Assembly (NCBI RefSeq): GCF_000613445.1
Contig: NZ_BAIZ01000019.1
Coordinates: forward strand, 1-62,469
Source of the DNA: Hoylesella shahii DSM 15611 = JCM 12083
GTDB taxonomy: Bacteria > Bacteroidota > Bacteroidia > Bacteroidales > Bacteroidaceae
Reading direction: 5' to 3'
Length of the DNA stretch: 62,469 nt
Shown: one piece after another, positions 52,780 through 62,469 of the stretch
Numbering within the stretch: position 1 is the stretch's first letter
How the letters are laid out: each line of letters begins with the position of its first letter
Notes under the pieces: generated by a model
Databases searched by the model: none
Told to the model about the DNA's origin: nothing
The model's input: only the letters and a program-made list of their open reading frames with translations
Translations under genes and position numbers: made by a program

Positions 52780-55700
52780 ATGAAAGAACCCAAATTGAAG
52801 ACAGACGGATTGCTGTTGAAGGGACTCTTGGCTTTGTCTATTTCGGCAACGCCAATGTTTACGTGGGCCGGTGCGAACTCGGCCGAGGCTTCATCTGCAT
52901 CGGCAATGCCGAAAGTTAACGCCGTGGCCACGGTTAATCAGCGTGCCCAAGCAACGGCAAACACCATCAAGGGTGTGGTGAAAGATGCACATGGTGAACC
53001 GCTAATTGGTGTAAGTGTGCTGGTGAAAGGCACTGGTAAAGGCGCTGTAACCAACATCGACGGTGAATACACCGTTGTTGCAGATGGCGCAAATCCCACA
53101 TTGGTATTTAGCTATGTGGGCTACCAAACTGAAGAAGTGGCTGTTGGTAACAGGCGCGTAATAGACGTAACAATGAAAGACGACAGCAAGGTGCTGGGCG
53201 AAGTAGTGGTTACGGCTATGGGTATTATGCGTAAAGAAAAGTCGCTTACCTATTCTACACAGAAAGTTAAGGCCGAAGACCTGGTGAAGGTGCAAGACCC
53301 TAACGTGGCTAACACCCTCGAAGGTAAAGTGTCGGGTGTAACCATCACCCTAGTGCTGGTGGTGCTGGTGGTTCGTCTAAGATTATCTTGCGTGGTAACA
53401 AGTCTATTTTGGGTAACAGTGCCATCCTTATTGTAGTGGATGGTGTGCCAATGTTGAATAACACTCGCGGACAGATAGGCAGCGGAAGCAACGTTACCTA
53501 TTCGGGCGTAGGTGAAGGTGCCGACCCTCTGTCTATGATTAACCCCGACGATATTGAAAGCATCAACGTGCTTAAAGGTGCCAACGCATCGGCTCTTTAT
53601 GGCTCGGTGGCTGCCAATGGTGTGGTGATGATTACCACGAAGAAGGGTAAAGAGGGTAAGATGTCTGTAAATGTGGCATCGAATGTTACTTTCGATACGC
53701 CATTGCTTACCCCCGAAATACAAAATACTTATGGTGCAAGCTATACACAGGGTAGCGGTTTATCGGCCGATGGATGGGGTGGCAAGATTGCCGACATCGC
53801 AGACGCCGACCGACTACTTAAGTATAAGCCCGATTCAAAGATTTTCCCTGGTTACGAAAACGTTGCCCATCTGCGCAATTATGGCAAGGACGATGTGGCC
53901 GATTTCTTCCGCACGGGTGTAACAACCAATAACTCGGTGTCGGTATCTGGTGGTACAGAGAAGATACAAACCTACTTCTCTATTGGTAACTCGCATGCCA
54001 ATGGTATGATACGTAACAACTCATACAATCGTAATACCATGGCTTTCCGCCAGAATTATAAACTCTTCGACAAGTTGAGCGTAGAGGTTTCGGCCAACTT
54101 TGTAAGCACAAAAACAACCAATAGACCTGGTGGTGGTACGGTGTTCAATCCCATTTACCACGCTTATGTCACCCCACGCAACATTGATATGGACTACTAT
54201 CGTGACAACTTTGTACACGAACACGGTAGCTGGGTGTCGAAACAGTCTTATTATGAGGCCGACAAAAACTCGCGTGGCGTGTATAAATATGGTACACACG
54301 ATGTTACGCTAGAAGGTCCGATGCAAAACTGGGCCTACATGGAGCATAGCCAAAACAACCCCTATTGGCTTGTTAACATGCACTCGGGCGTACAACGCGA
54401 GAATAGATTTACGGGTATGATGACTGCTAAGTATGAGATTATTAAAGGTTTGGACTTCCAAGCTCGTTTCAATTACATACTTACCAACTTTAATAGTGAA
54501 GGCAAACGCCACGCCACAAACTTTACTCCTCAGGGTGTTGACCCCTTCGGTACTTACTCGTTGGGCTGGGAAAAGACCCAAGAGTTTTACACCGACTACC
54601 TCCTTTCTTATAATAAGGAGTTGGCTAAGGATTGGAGCTTGTCGGCAACGGCCGGTTATGTTGGTCACACTGTTAAAGGTGAAAACCAAAGCAAATACTC
54701 AAACGCCACTTACGTTCCAGGTTTGCAAGACAAACCCATGACTGAGGTGAACTTCTTCGATTCGCGTGCTGGCGGTTCGGGTTCACTTGGTCGTTCGTTC
54801 TCGTCTAACTGGGACCGTGCAGCCCTTGTTACGGCTCAAGTGGGTTGGAAAGACATGGTTTACGTTGATGGTTCTTATCGCGTAGACTGGTATCGCGCCT
54901 TCCGCCAGTTTAGAAATCGTGGCACCGCTTCTAATTATGGCTACTTCTCGCTGGGTGCAAACGCCATCGTTAGTCAGCTGGTGAAGATGCCCGAGTGGGT
55001 GTCTTACCTCAAGTACCGCGCTTCGTATTCAGAAGTGGGTAACTCAATCCCCAACATTGTGTTCTCTACTGGTGTTCGCGACTTAGAGAAAGGCTCTACC
55101 TCGGTTAGCCCATTTGCTAAGTTCGAAAATCCTGTACCCGAGAAAACCAAATCGTTTGAAACGGGTATCGAGTCGTCGTTCTTCGGTAGCAAGCTCGATT
55201 TCGACTTCACATTCTATAACACGGTTTCTGATAACCTTTACATGATTGCCTCTAATGCAGCTGGTAAGCGTGTGCCTGTCAACTCGGGTAAGGTGCGTAA
55301 CCGTGGTTTCGAAACCACTTTGGCCTACAACTTTAAGTTTGGTAAGGACCTCACTTGGCGCTCTTCTGCCAACTTCTCGTTCAACGATAACACCATTCTT
55401 AACGTAGCTACCAATCCTGATGGTACCGATGCGTTGGTATATAACGATATTGCTGGCGTACGCGTGAACTATCTTAAGGGTGGACGTATCGGCGATATGT
55501 TTATCACCGACTTCCGTCGTAATGCTGATGGCTCGTTCGTTGTGGAAGATGGCGACGGACTGTTGCGCGAAACACAGGTAACCAAGCTGTATACGAAGTA
55601 CGTGGGCAACATGAACAGCAAGATACAACTGGGCTGGAGCAATACGTTTAACTATAAAGATTTCCAACTGTTCTTCCTTATTAACGGACGTATTGGTGGC

Positions 55701-56147
55701 AAGGTGATTTCGTTGACCGAGGCTTATCTCGACAACCTTGGATTCTCGAAACGCACCGAGGCGGCTCGTCTTAACGCCGAAGCCAACAACCTGCGCACCT
55801 CTGAAGGCAAGCTGGCTATGTATTTGCCCGATGGTAGCAACCGACTCATCGGGGTTGAAGAATACTATCGCAGCATTGGCGACAACAAGAACCCCTCGGA
55901 ATACATCTACAGTGGCACCAACTTCCGCCTCCGCGAATTGTCGTTGGGCTACACCTTCCGCAATCTTCTTGGAGCAGGCCGTAACCTCAACCTGTCGTTC
56001 ATCGGCCGTAACCTCTTTTTTATTTATAAAAATTCGCCCGTTGATCCCGACGTTTCATTGTCTACAGGCAACGGCATGGGTGCTTTCGAGGCCTTTAACA
56101 TGCCCTCGTCGCGTTCATTTGGTTTCTCACTTAAACTTAATTTATAA
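52780..56147 (+). CDS. SusC family TonB-linked transporter of the GH85 locus, one frameshift
   Basis: 1122 residues after repair. A signal-type N-terminus with some Ala-rich residues is followed by the regulatory-like domain IKGVVKDAHGEPLIGVSVLV (about residue 62 on), LGEVVVTAMGIMRKEKSLTY, and the plug block INVLKGANASALYGSVAANGVVMITTK. The barrel ends RSFGFSLKLNL. The break near 53350 is repaired by one C, turning VTITL into VTITPSAGGAGGSSKIILRG. Imports oligosaccharides, presumably those released by the GH85 enzyme of the same locus. Confidence 0.87.
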
Positions 56148-56153
56148 CGAACA

Positions 56154-57992
56154 ATGAAGCTGACAAAATATTTAGCCATGGCTATGGCTGTGGCCGGAGT
56201 GGTTTCTTTTTCGTCGTGTCTTGACTATGACGACCCAGAAGACACCTTCCAAACCAACGAAGTGAAACTTGATGATAAGGTTTTTCACGGCAACGTAGAC
56301 TCTATCGACTATAATAAAGAGTACACGCTTGACCAATTGAACGGTGCCATTGGCCGTCTGGAAAACGAACTTGGCGCCTTCATCGGTGCACAACAACTTA
56401 TTCTAGGAGGTAAGGTTAACGGCAGTGGTGCTGTGGAATCGCCCACCGAACACTCGTATCAATTTCATGCTACGGTGTCTGATATCTATGCTCAGTACTC
56501 GGTAATACCTCATTCTAAGTTCGACTTCGGTGATCAAATCCGTGCTTCTTATCATGTGGCTCGTGGATGGAACGGCGGTGCTAATGGCACCTACGTGATG
56601 ACGAAAAACTTCCTCACACCATTGATGAACCATCCCTCGGTAGACACTATCCCCGAAATCAAGGCATTGGCTTTGCTTTTCTATAGCTTCGCCTCTGTTC
56701 GCAACACCGACCTCTATGGTCCGATGCCTTATCAAGACTTTAAACTCAACAAGCAACACGCACCCTTTAAGTACGACTCGCAAGAGTTTATCTATAAGCG
56801 TTCGATGGAAAATATCAATACCTTCGTGGCTTGTTTCAAACGTCTTAAAGATAAACCGGATTACTATAAAGATCGTATTCAAGACCTGCTTAACGACTAC
56901 GCTAGCACGCTGAACACACAAAACACTTACAACCCAGGAACAGAAATTGATAAGTGGATACGTTTGGCCAACTCGCTTAAGTTGCGTATGGCTATGCATA
57001 TCGTTAACCGCGATAAGGCTTTGGCACAACAATGGGCCGAAGAAGCAGTAAGAGATGGCGTTATCGAAAACTATAGCCAAGAGTTCTTCATGCCTAGCTC
57101 TAGTATGAACGGCCATCACCCCTTGGCTGTTATCGGTGGCGACAGCTGGAAAGACTTCGCTCCAAGTGCTAGCTTCGTTACACTGCTTAAGAGCTTGAAG
57201 CACCCTTACGTAACACAAAACTCTGATGCCGACCTCGTGCTCTTTACCACCAATAGCGGTGATATTAAGTCGAAAGATGGCACAATCACCGATATCAATT
57301 CTACCATTGTGGGTATTCGCTCGGGTTCTAAGGTAGGTGACTTTAAGGGCTCAGACAATCCTTACATCGCTTTCAGCCGCTATAACGACAGAATGCTCAA
57401 CAATGCACCAATTTATCTCTTTAAGTTGGCCGAGGTTTATTTCCTTCGTGCCGAAGGAGTGTTGCGCGGATGGAATGTTGGTGGAGGCAAAACTGCTCAG
57501 GAATTATATGAAGAAGGTATCCGTTGCTCTTCGTTGCTATTGCCTGGAGATGGCGCTTCTGCTGACCTTAACGCCAGAATAGAAGCCTATATGGACCTCG
57601 AAGTTCCTGAAAATGTGGTATATGTTGACCCCACAGGAAAAACACCTAACGAACCAACTCTCACGAAGATAGGTGTGAAATGGGATGACAACGACTCGAA
57701 AGAAGTGAAACTCGAAAAGATTATCACCCAAAAATACATCGCACTCTTCCCCAATGGATTTGAGGCTTGGGGCGATATGCGCCGTACGGGTTATCCAAAA
57801 CTCTTCCCCGTGCTTCCCAGATATAACGATGGTAGCTTGGTTTATGGCGACCTAGTTAGGCGAATGGTGTTCCCCAACGACGACCAAGCTTCGATTAACG
57901 ATATTCAAACCACAGGACTCGACGCTCTTGGTGGTGGCGACTTCCAAGGCACTCGCTTGTGGTGGGACGTGAAAGTAAATGGTAACTTCTAA
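56154..57992 (+). CDS. SusD family glycan-binding lipoprotein
   Basis: 612 residues with lipobox VSFSSC. It is the lid partner of the SusC transporter, whose stop is 6 bases upstream. Helical repeats of the SusD type appear in EIKALALLFYSFASVRNTDL and in LANSLKLRMAMHIVNRDKAL. The C-terminal YKLAEVYFLRAEG-like block (IYLFKLAEVYFLRAEGVLRG) and the QKYIALFPNGFEAWGDMRRT motif are typical of the group. Given its neighbour, host or dietary N-glycan is the likely ligand. Confidence 0.88.
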   Translation: MKLTKYLAMAMAVAGVVSFSSCLDYDDPEDTFQTNEVKLDDKVFHGNVDSIDYNKEYTLDQLNGAIGRLENELGAFIGAQQLILGGKVNGSGAVESPTEHSYQFHATVSDIYAQYSVIPHSKFDFGDQIRASYHVARGWNGGANGTYVMTKNFLTPLMNHPSVDTIPEIKALALLFYSFASVRNTDLYGPMPYQDFKLNKQHAPFKYDSQEFIYKRSMENINTFVACFKRLKDKPDYYKDRIQDLLNDYASTLNTQNTYNPGTEIDKWIRLANSLKLRMAMHIVNRDKALAQQWAEEAVRDGVIENYSQEFFMPSSSMNGHHPLAVIGGDSWKDFAPSASFVTLLKSLKHPYVTQNSDADLVLFTTNSGDIKSKDGTITDINSTIVGIRSGSKVGDFKGSDNPYIAFSRYNDRMLNNAPIYLFKLAEVYFLRAEGVLRGWNVGGGKTAQELYEEGIRCSSLLLPGDGASADLNARIEAYMDLEVPENVVYVDPTGKTPNEPTLTKIGVKWDDNDSKEVKLEKIITQKYIALFPNGFEAWGDMRRTGYPKLFPVLPRYNDGSLVYGDLVRRMVFPNDDQASINDIQTTGLDALGGGDFQGTRLWWDVKVNGNF

Positions 57993-58016
57993 CCTAACTT
58001 TCATTTCATGACTGAT

Positions 58017-58068
58017 GAGCTGATGAGTTAAGGTCCGCGTTAATACGCGCTCCTTAATTCACCAGCTC
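58017..58068 (+). terminator. Hairpin between SusD and GH85 genes
   Basis: The arm at 58017-58033 pairs imperfectly with 58052-58068 around an inner CGCGT/ACGCG helix. It has no T-run and may tune expression of the enzyme relative to the transporter. Confidence 0.5.
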
Positions 58069-58181
58069 ACAACCGCTTCAAGCCAACAACTATACAATTA
58101 TAAATTATGCAGCTCAAAAACACGCGTTCTTGCTTGAGAGCAGTGTTTGCGAAAGTCTAACTAATAACAACCAAACCCATT

Positions 58182-61100
58182 ATGAACAATTTTAACAAAA
58201 ACATGCTCTTCGTTGGGCTTACTTTTTGTTCGCTTGGCGCTCACGCACAGGCCTTCAAAGAAGGTTACGTAAGCCTCAAGGACGTGGAGTCGTCTAAGTT
58301 CCATACCACTGTGATGGCATGGGATAAGAACAAGAAGGTTAGCGACGACGACAACTTCTTTATCTCGCGCGTGAAGCCAAAAGTACGCTTCCGCAACAAG
58401 GCCACGCAGGTGCGCAACACCTTGGAGGCCACGAAAGACAAGCGCCTTATTGCATGGTTGCCCTACGACGACCCTCATAAGAACGCTTTGCCTGATGGTA
58501 ACTTTAACTCAGAGGTTTTCTCGCTCTGGAGCTATGTAGACCATTGGGGAGACTGGTCTATGCCTCTTGGTCGCGTTCCTGCCGCACTTCTCGACGTTGC
58601 ACATAAGAATGGTGTAGCCGTTTCGTCGGTTGCTGGCATTCCCTTTGGCGCTCTGTCTCCTGAATACGCTAGTATGTTTGCTGGCTTGAAAGGCCAAGAT
58701 ATGCCTAAGAAAGCTGCTAGCTATTTGGCTTACTATGGTATCGATGGCTTGGGTTATAACTCTGAGTTTACCAGTTCTCCTGGTGACGTGGCTAATATTC
58801 GCAATTTCCATGTTGCCCTTAACAAGGAAATGAAATCGAAGAACCCCATCTTCGAAAATATGTGGTATGATGGTACTACAGACAATGGTAACCGCTGGTT
58901 CGACCAAGGATTGGACAACCATAACAAAAAGAACTTTGGTAAAGCTGGTGAAGAGGCTGCATCGTTGTTCTTTAACTATAACTGGAGCACGGGTTCAGTA
59001 CTTCCAGCATCGGCTTCTTTTGCAGAGACGCTAGGCCGTAGTCCGCTTTACCTCTATGCAGGTGTGAACATGCAAGGTGGCGAACCTCGCAACGGACGCG
59101 TATGGACGGTACTGCAAAACCATCCCATCTCTATTGGTTTGTGGGGTGCACACTCTAAAAATATGTTCTGGGAAACACGCAACGAAAAAGGTAGCGACCC
59201 CGAAACCATGCAACGCACTTACATGTTGCGCACCGAACGCTGGTTTACTGGTGGTACACGCAACCCCGCCATCTGCCCACAAGTAGGAAATAGCTTGCAA
59301 TATCATGCAGATAACGTTGATTTCCAAGGTATGTCGGCCTTTATGTCTGCACGAAGCACACTCTCTTGGGACCTTACCGAAGAGCCTTTCGTAACTCACT
59401 TCAATCTGGGTAACGGTAAATTCTTTAACTGGAACGGCGAACGTCAGCACAATGAAGAATGGGCTAACGTTGGTGTTCAAGACTATTTGCCCACATGGCG
59501 CTGGTGGTTTGCATCAGAATTGATGGGTCGCGATGGTACTAAAGTGCCTCAAGATGGTTTGGATGCCGAGTTTGTATGGATGATGCCTACATGGGCGGTT
59601 CTACCATGCGCGTGTTTGGCTCTATCAGCAAAGAGTATTTGCAACTCTTTAAAACACGTTTCGAACTGAAAACGGGCGACGTTATCACCGTTAAATATAA
59701 AATGAAAGATGGTTCGGCTAAGGTTAACCTCGTGCTTACTGCTGAAGATAGCGAAACAACCGAGAATACCTATGCTCTGCGTGCTAAGAGCGACTTGGCC
59801 GATGGCAACGAATGGGTAACAAAAACCTTCACCGTTGGCAACGACTTTAACGGCAAGAAGCTGGCTTTGGTGGCTCTGAAGTTTGAAGATGCTGCTGATA
59901 TGAACCTCTATATGGGTGAGTTTGCCATTACACGTGTACTTATGCAACGCCTGCACAACCCAACCAACTCAAAGGTAAGATGCTTTCGTTCAACTCTAGC
60001 GGCTTGGATGCTAAACTTATCTTCAACATGCCTAACTCTGTAGCTAAGGGCGAACCTTGCTATAACCTCGATGTTAAAACCTCGCTCTTCAAGCTTTATG
60101 CTCAAGAAGAAGGTAAACCTCAAGTTGTATGGGTGTTACCACATCGTGGGGCGCTTTGATGTATCGCATACCAGTAGACCCAAGCAATGCTAATCCTAAA
60201 GTTCGCTTGGGTGTGTCGGCTGTATCGCTCGATATGAAAACCGAATCGCCTATCGCTTGGACCAGCAACTTCTCTGTTCCTGCTTATCAATACAACGACG
60301 ATATCACTCTGTCGCAAACCATGATTAAGCCCAACGAGGCTTTCGAAATGGGTTATGCCGACCCACGTCACCAAGCTGGACAATGGCGCTTGATCGACGT
60401 TCAAGGCAACGAAGTGTTCTCTGGCAATGGAAATAAGGTTAGCGTTTCGGGCATTAACAAGGTGGGTAACTACAAACTCGAACTCACAGGCAATGTAGAA
60501 GGTGTTAGCACCACACGCACATTCGACGGATTTGTGCAAGTTACCGCCGAGCACATCGGTGCTGTTCCTCGCATCAACACGCTTACTGCTAATGGCCAAA
60601 ACGAAAATATCACGGTAGAAGCTAATAGCGAAATCAACTTGGCTTACACCGGACGTAAGAGCGACGGTCAACTCTCAAGGGGCGTGATGATTAACGAGAA
60701 GGGTGTTGGTATGAAATCTGTACCTCTTGGTTTCGATGGCATGACCTTGCAAAAGGCTTGGACCTTGTCGTTCTGGCTTAAGTTCAACACCTTGCCCGAG
60801 GGCGATGTGCAAGTACTCGACCTTCGCGACCAAACCACGACATGGCCCCAAAACAACTGGGGTTCGTTCTGGTCTACTTATAATCCCAGAACGCAAAAAC
60901 TCTCGTTTGTTATCCGTCAAAACCAAAGCGGTGGCCCTGAACACAAAACACACTGGAGCGTGAACTTCGCACCCAACACTTGGACTCACCTCACCGTTGT
61001 GATGCAACATGTACCTGGACAAGGTGTTCGCGAAATCATCTACGTAAACGGTAAGCAAGCCGACGTGGATACTTGGGAATTTAATGGAAGCACTGGCACT

Positions 61101-61928
61101 GGCCTAACCATGCCTTATCAAAATCCTGGATACCACTGGGGACGTGCATACAACGACAGCTGGTTCCTTATTGGTAAAGGTCGTCACGGATGTGCTGCTA
61201 TCGATGGCGCTGTAGACGATGTGAAATTCTTCGACCGCGCACTCACCGATAGCGAAGTGGCTGCTAGCATGAACAATGTTGATGGCACCGACAACCCACT
61301 TGCTTTCTGGACCTTCGAGACTGATCTCACCGTACAATACGAGTTTGTTAACACTAAGAGCACCGTTGCAACAATCGGCGCAGTGGATGTTGTGAAGGGA
61401 CAAGGAGAAGGACAAGGCCGAATACAGACAATCGAACCACAATTCACCGCTGGAAGCCCCTTCTGTAAGGGTAATGGCTATGAAGTGAAAACCACTGCTC
61501 AATGGTCTGCTCCTAAGGGAGAAGTAACTGGCGCAACTGGTAACGGCGAAGCCGGTACAGCTAAGCTTACCTACGCACAACCTGGAAGCTACAAGGTGAC
61601 ACTTACCCTCGAGAACGCTTACGGCAAGGCCGAACGCACCTTCAGTCTTATTACGGTAACTACGTCTTTAGGCATTAACGGCGTTGAAAACAACAACGCT
61701 CAACCTAAGGCTTACACCGTTGGCGAAGATATTCTCGTAGACTGTCCTCAAGCAGGCAACTACCAATTCGAGGTTTACACCATCGATGGCACTCGCCTCT
61801 TGGCTCAAGCCGTTAAGGTTGGCGCTGGCAACAACGTGCGTCTGCACATTGCCAACAAGGGTATCTTTATCCTCAAGATACGCAAAGATGGCAAAGCGCT
61901 GCCCAGCATCAAGCTACTTCGTAAGTAA
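58182..61928 (+). CDS. GH85 endo-beta-N-acetylglucosaminidase with T9SS tail, three frameshifts
   Basis: 1249 residues after repair. It cuts the GlcNAc-GlcNAc core of N-glycans. The signal peptide ends GAHAQ. The GH85 barrel has RLIAWLPYDDPHKNALPDGN, then IDGLGYNSEF, where Asn and Glu match the catalytic Asn-x-Glu pair, and later FFNYNWSTGS. A LamG-like domain follows (TLSFWLKFNTLPEGDVQVLD), then a PKD-like stretch, and finally a type IX secretion sorting domain (FEVYTIDGTRLLAQAV...GIFILKIRKDG). Breaks near 59579, 59936 and 60132 are each repaired by one G (FVWDDAYMGG; ITRGTYATPA; VVWGVTTSWG). Likely surface-anchored and acting first in the locus, before uptake through SusCD. Confidence 0.87.
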
Positions 61929-62469
61929 TAGCACAACGTGCCTAACCTTTAGGCATAACATCGCTTAGCGATATACACTAATCGCCGACAAGAACAAAAA
62001 AGTCTTGTCGGCGATTTTTTATGCCCACGCACTCCGGCTTCTGCCCTTTTCTTTATACCCAAATCTGTTTAGGCTCTAATGACCGATTTAGGGAAAGTTA
62101 AAGGCTAATATCATTGTTAGGGTTAGTCCTTTTTTTGTTACTTTTGTTTCTACAACAAAACTTCAATAGCATAGGCAATAGCACACTATCTTGCGTTTAC
62201 CAATTGGCATTTTGCCTGTGTATTTCTTGAAAACGTAGTGCACTACATCTGCAAGAATAACACTGGTAATGTGCGCAATAATACCTAAAAACTAAACGGA
62301 TGTAAGGATTGGTTTGAGATAAATCAATATGATAGAAGTTGAAGCCATGAAAAAGGGGTTTGTTTTACTTAAAATAAACAAGGTGGTGTGCTTAAGAAAT
62401 CCAGCATATGGGTGGAGGAGTACGGGGTAGCGCTGACGTAATTCGCAGCAGAATGGCCGAGAATAAAAC
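61929..62469. other. Non-coding end of the window
   Basis: It holds the GH85 terminator and then AT-rich sequence with a weak TACTTTTG at 62139-62146. No gene is recognised before the end. Confidence 0.5.
61981..62020 (+). terminator. GH85 locus terminator
   Basis: The perfect stem ATCGCCGACAAGA / TCTTGTCGGCGAT is followed directly by a T-run. Confidence 0.88.

Noticed and set aside
53250..53450. SusC break as a phase-variable switch
   Set aside because: The run is only CCC, and the same one-base loss is scattered over many unrelated genes, including fabF, so error is simpler.

Overview
The window looks like a chromosomal segment of an oral or gut Prevotella-type Bacteroidales. The signs are repeated SusC/SusD pairs, TonB-dependent receptors, T9SS-type C-terminal sorting domains, DUF4843/PKD-like/DUF4876/DUF6850 families, lipoboxes, and many copies of the Bacteroidetes -7 promoter element TAnnTTTG (usually TATCTTTG) placed ahead of operons. 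I saw no tRNA, rRNA, CRISPR array or transposase.

Layout. 0.5-10.5 kb (+): TonB-dependent receptor, small lipoprotein, T9SS-tail protein, DUF4876 protein, DUF6850 beta-barrel and an M16 peptidase. 10.6-13.8 kb (+): GH2 beta-galactosidase, then a cluster of strong hairpins. 14.6-17.5 kb (+): second M16 peptidase. 17.7-21.2 kb (+): acyltransferase plus MMPL exporter. 21.6-24.2 kb (-): lipoprotein and an unrecognised AT-rich 552-residue protein. 24.5-33.0 kb (-): SusC-SusD-DUF4843-PKD-like lipoprotein-thioredoxin operon. 33.4-35.5 kb (-): MFS sugar transporter plus fructokinase-type PfkB kinase. 35.5-36.8 kb: intergenic repeats. 36.8-45.9 kb (-): accessory island of double-glycine leader peptides, five CPBP intramembrane proteases, small HTH regulators, a carboxypeptidase-regulatory-like secreted protein and wreckage of exporters (HlyD, ABC, SecDF pieces). 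46.1-47.2 kb (-): trypsin-like lipoprotein. 47.5-51.4 kb (+): candidate structured RNA, acpP, fabF, rnc. 51.4-52.8 kb: intergenic repeats. 52.8-61.9 kb (+): polysaccharide utilisation locus SusC-SusD-GH85 endo-beta-N-acetylglucosaminidase, fitting N-glycan foraging.

The most interesting part is the 36.8-45.9 kb island. It encodes at least three bacteriocin-like peptides with GG leaders, one of them only 49 residues. They sit among CPBP proteases of the kind used for bacteriocin self-immunity, but no intact exporter is visible. Duplicated and truncated copies of HTH, ABC and CPBP genes suggest repeated recombination and decay.

A warning on sequence quality: eleven genes are broken by a total of sixteen frameshifts, and every one is repaired by restoring a single base, nearly always in a short homopolymer. 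This one-sided pattern is more like a base-deletion error of the assembly than real pseudogenisation. I therefore give these genes as full-length spans and mark each break.
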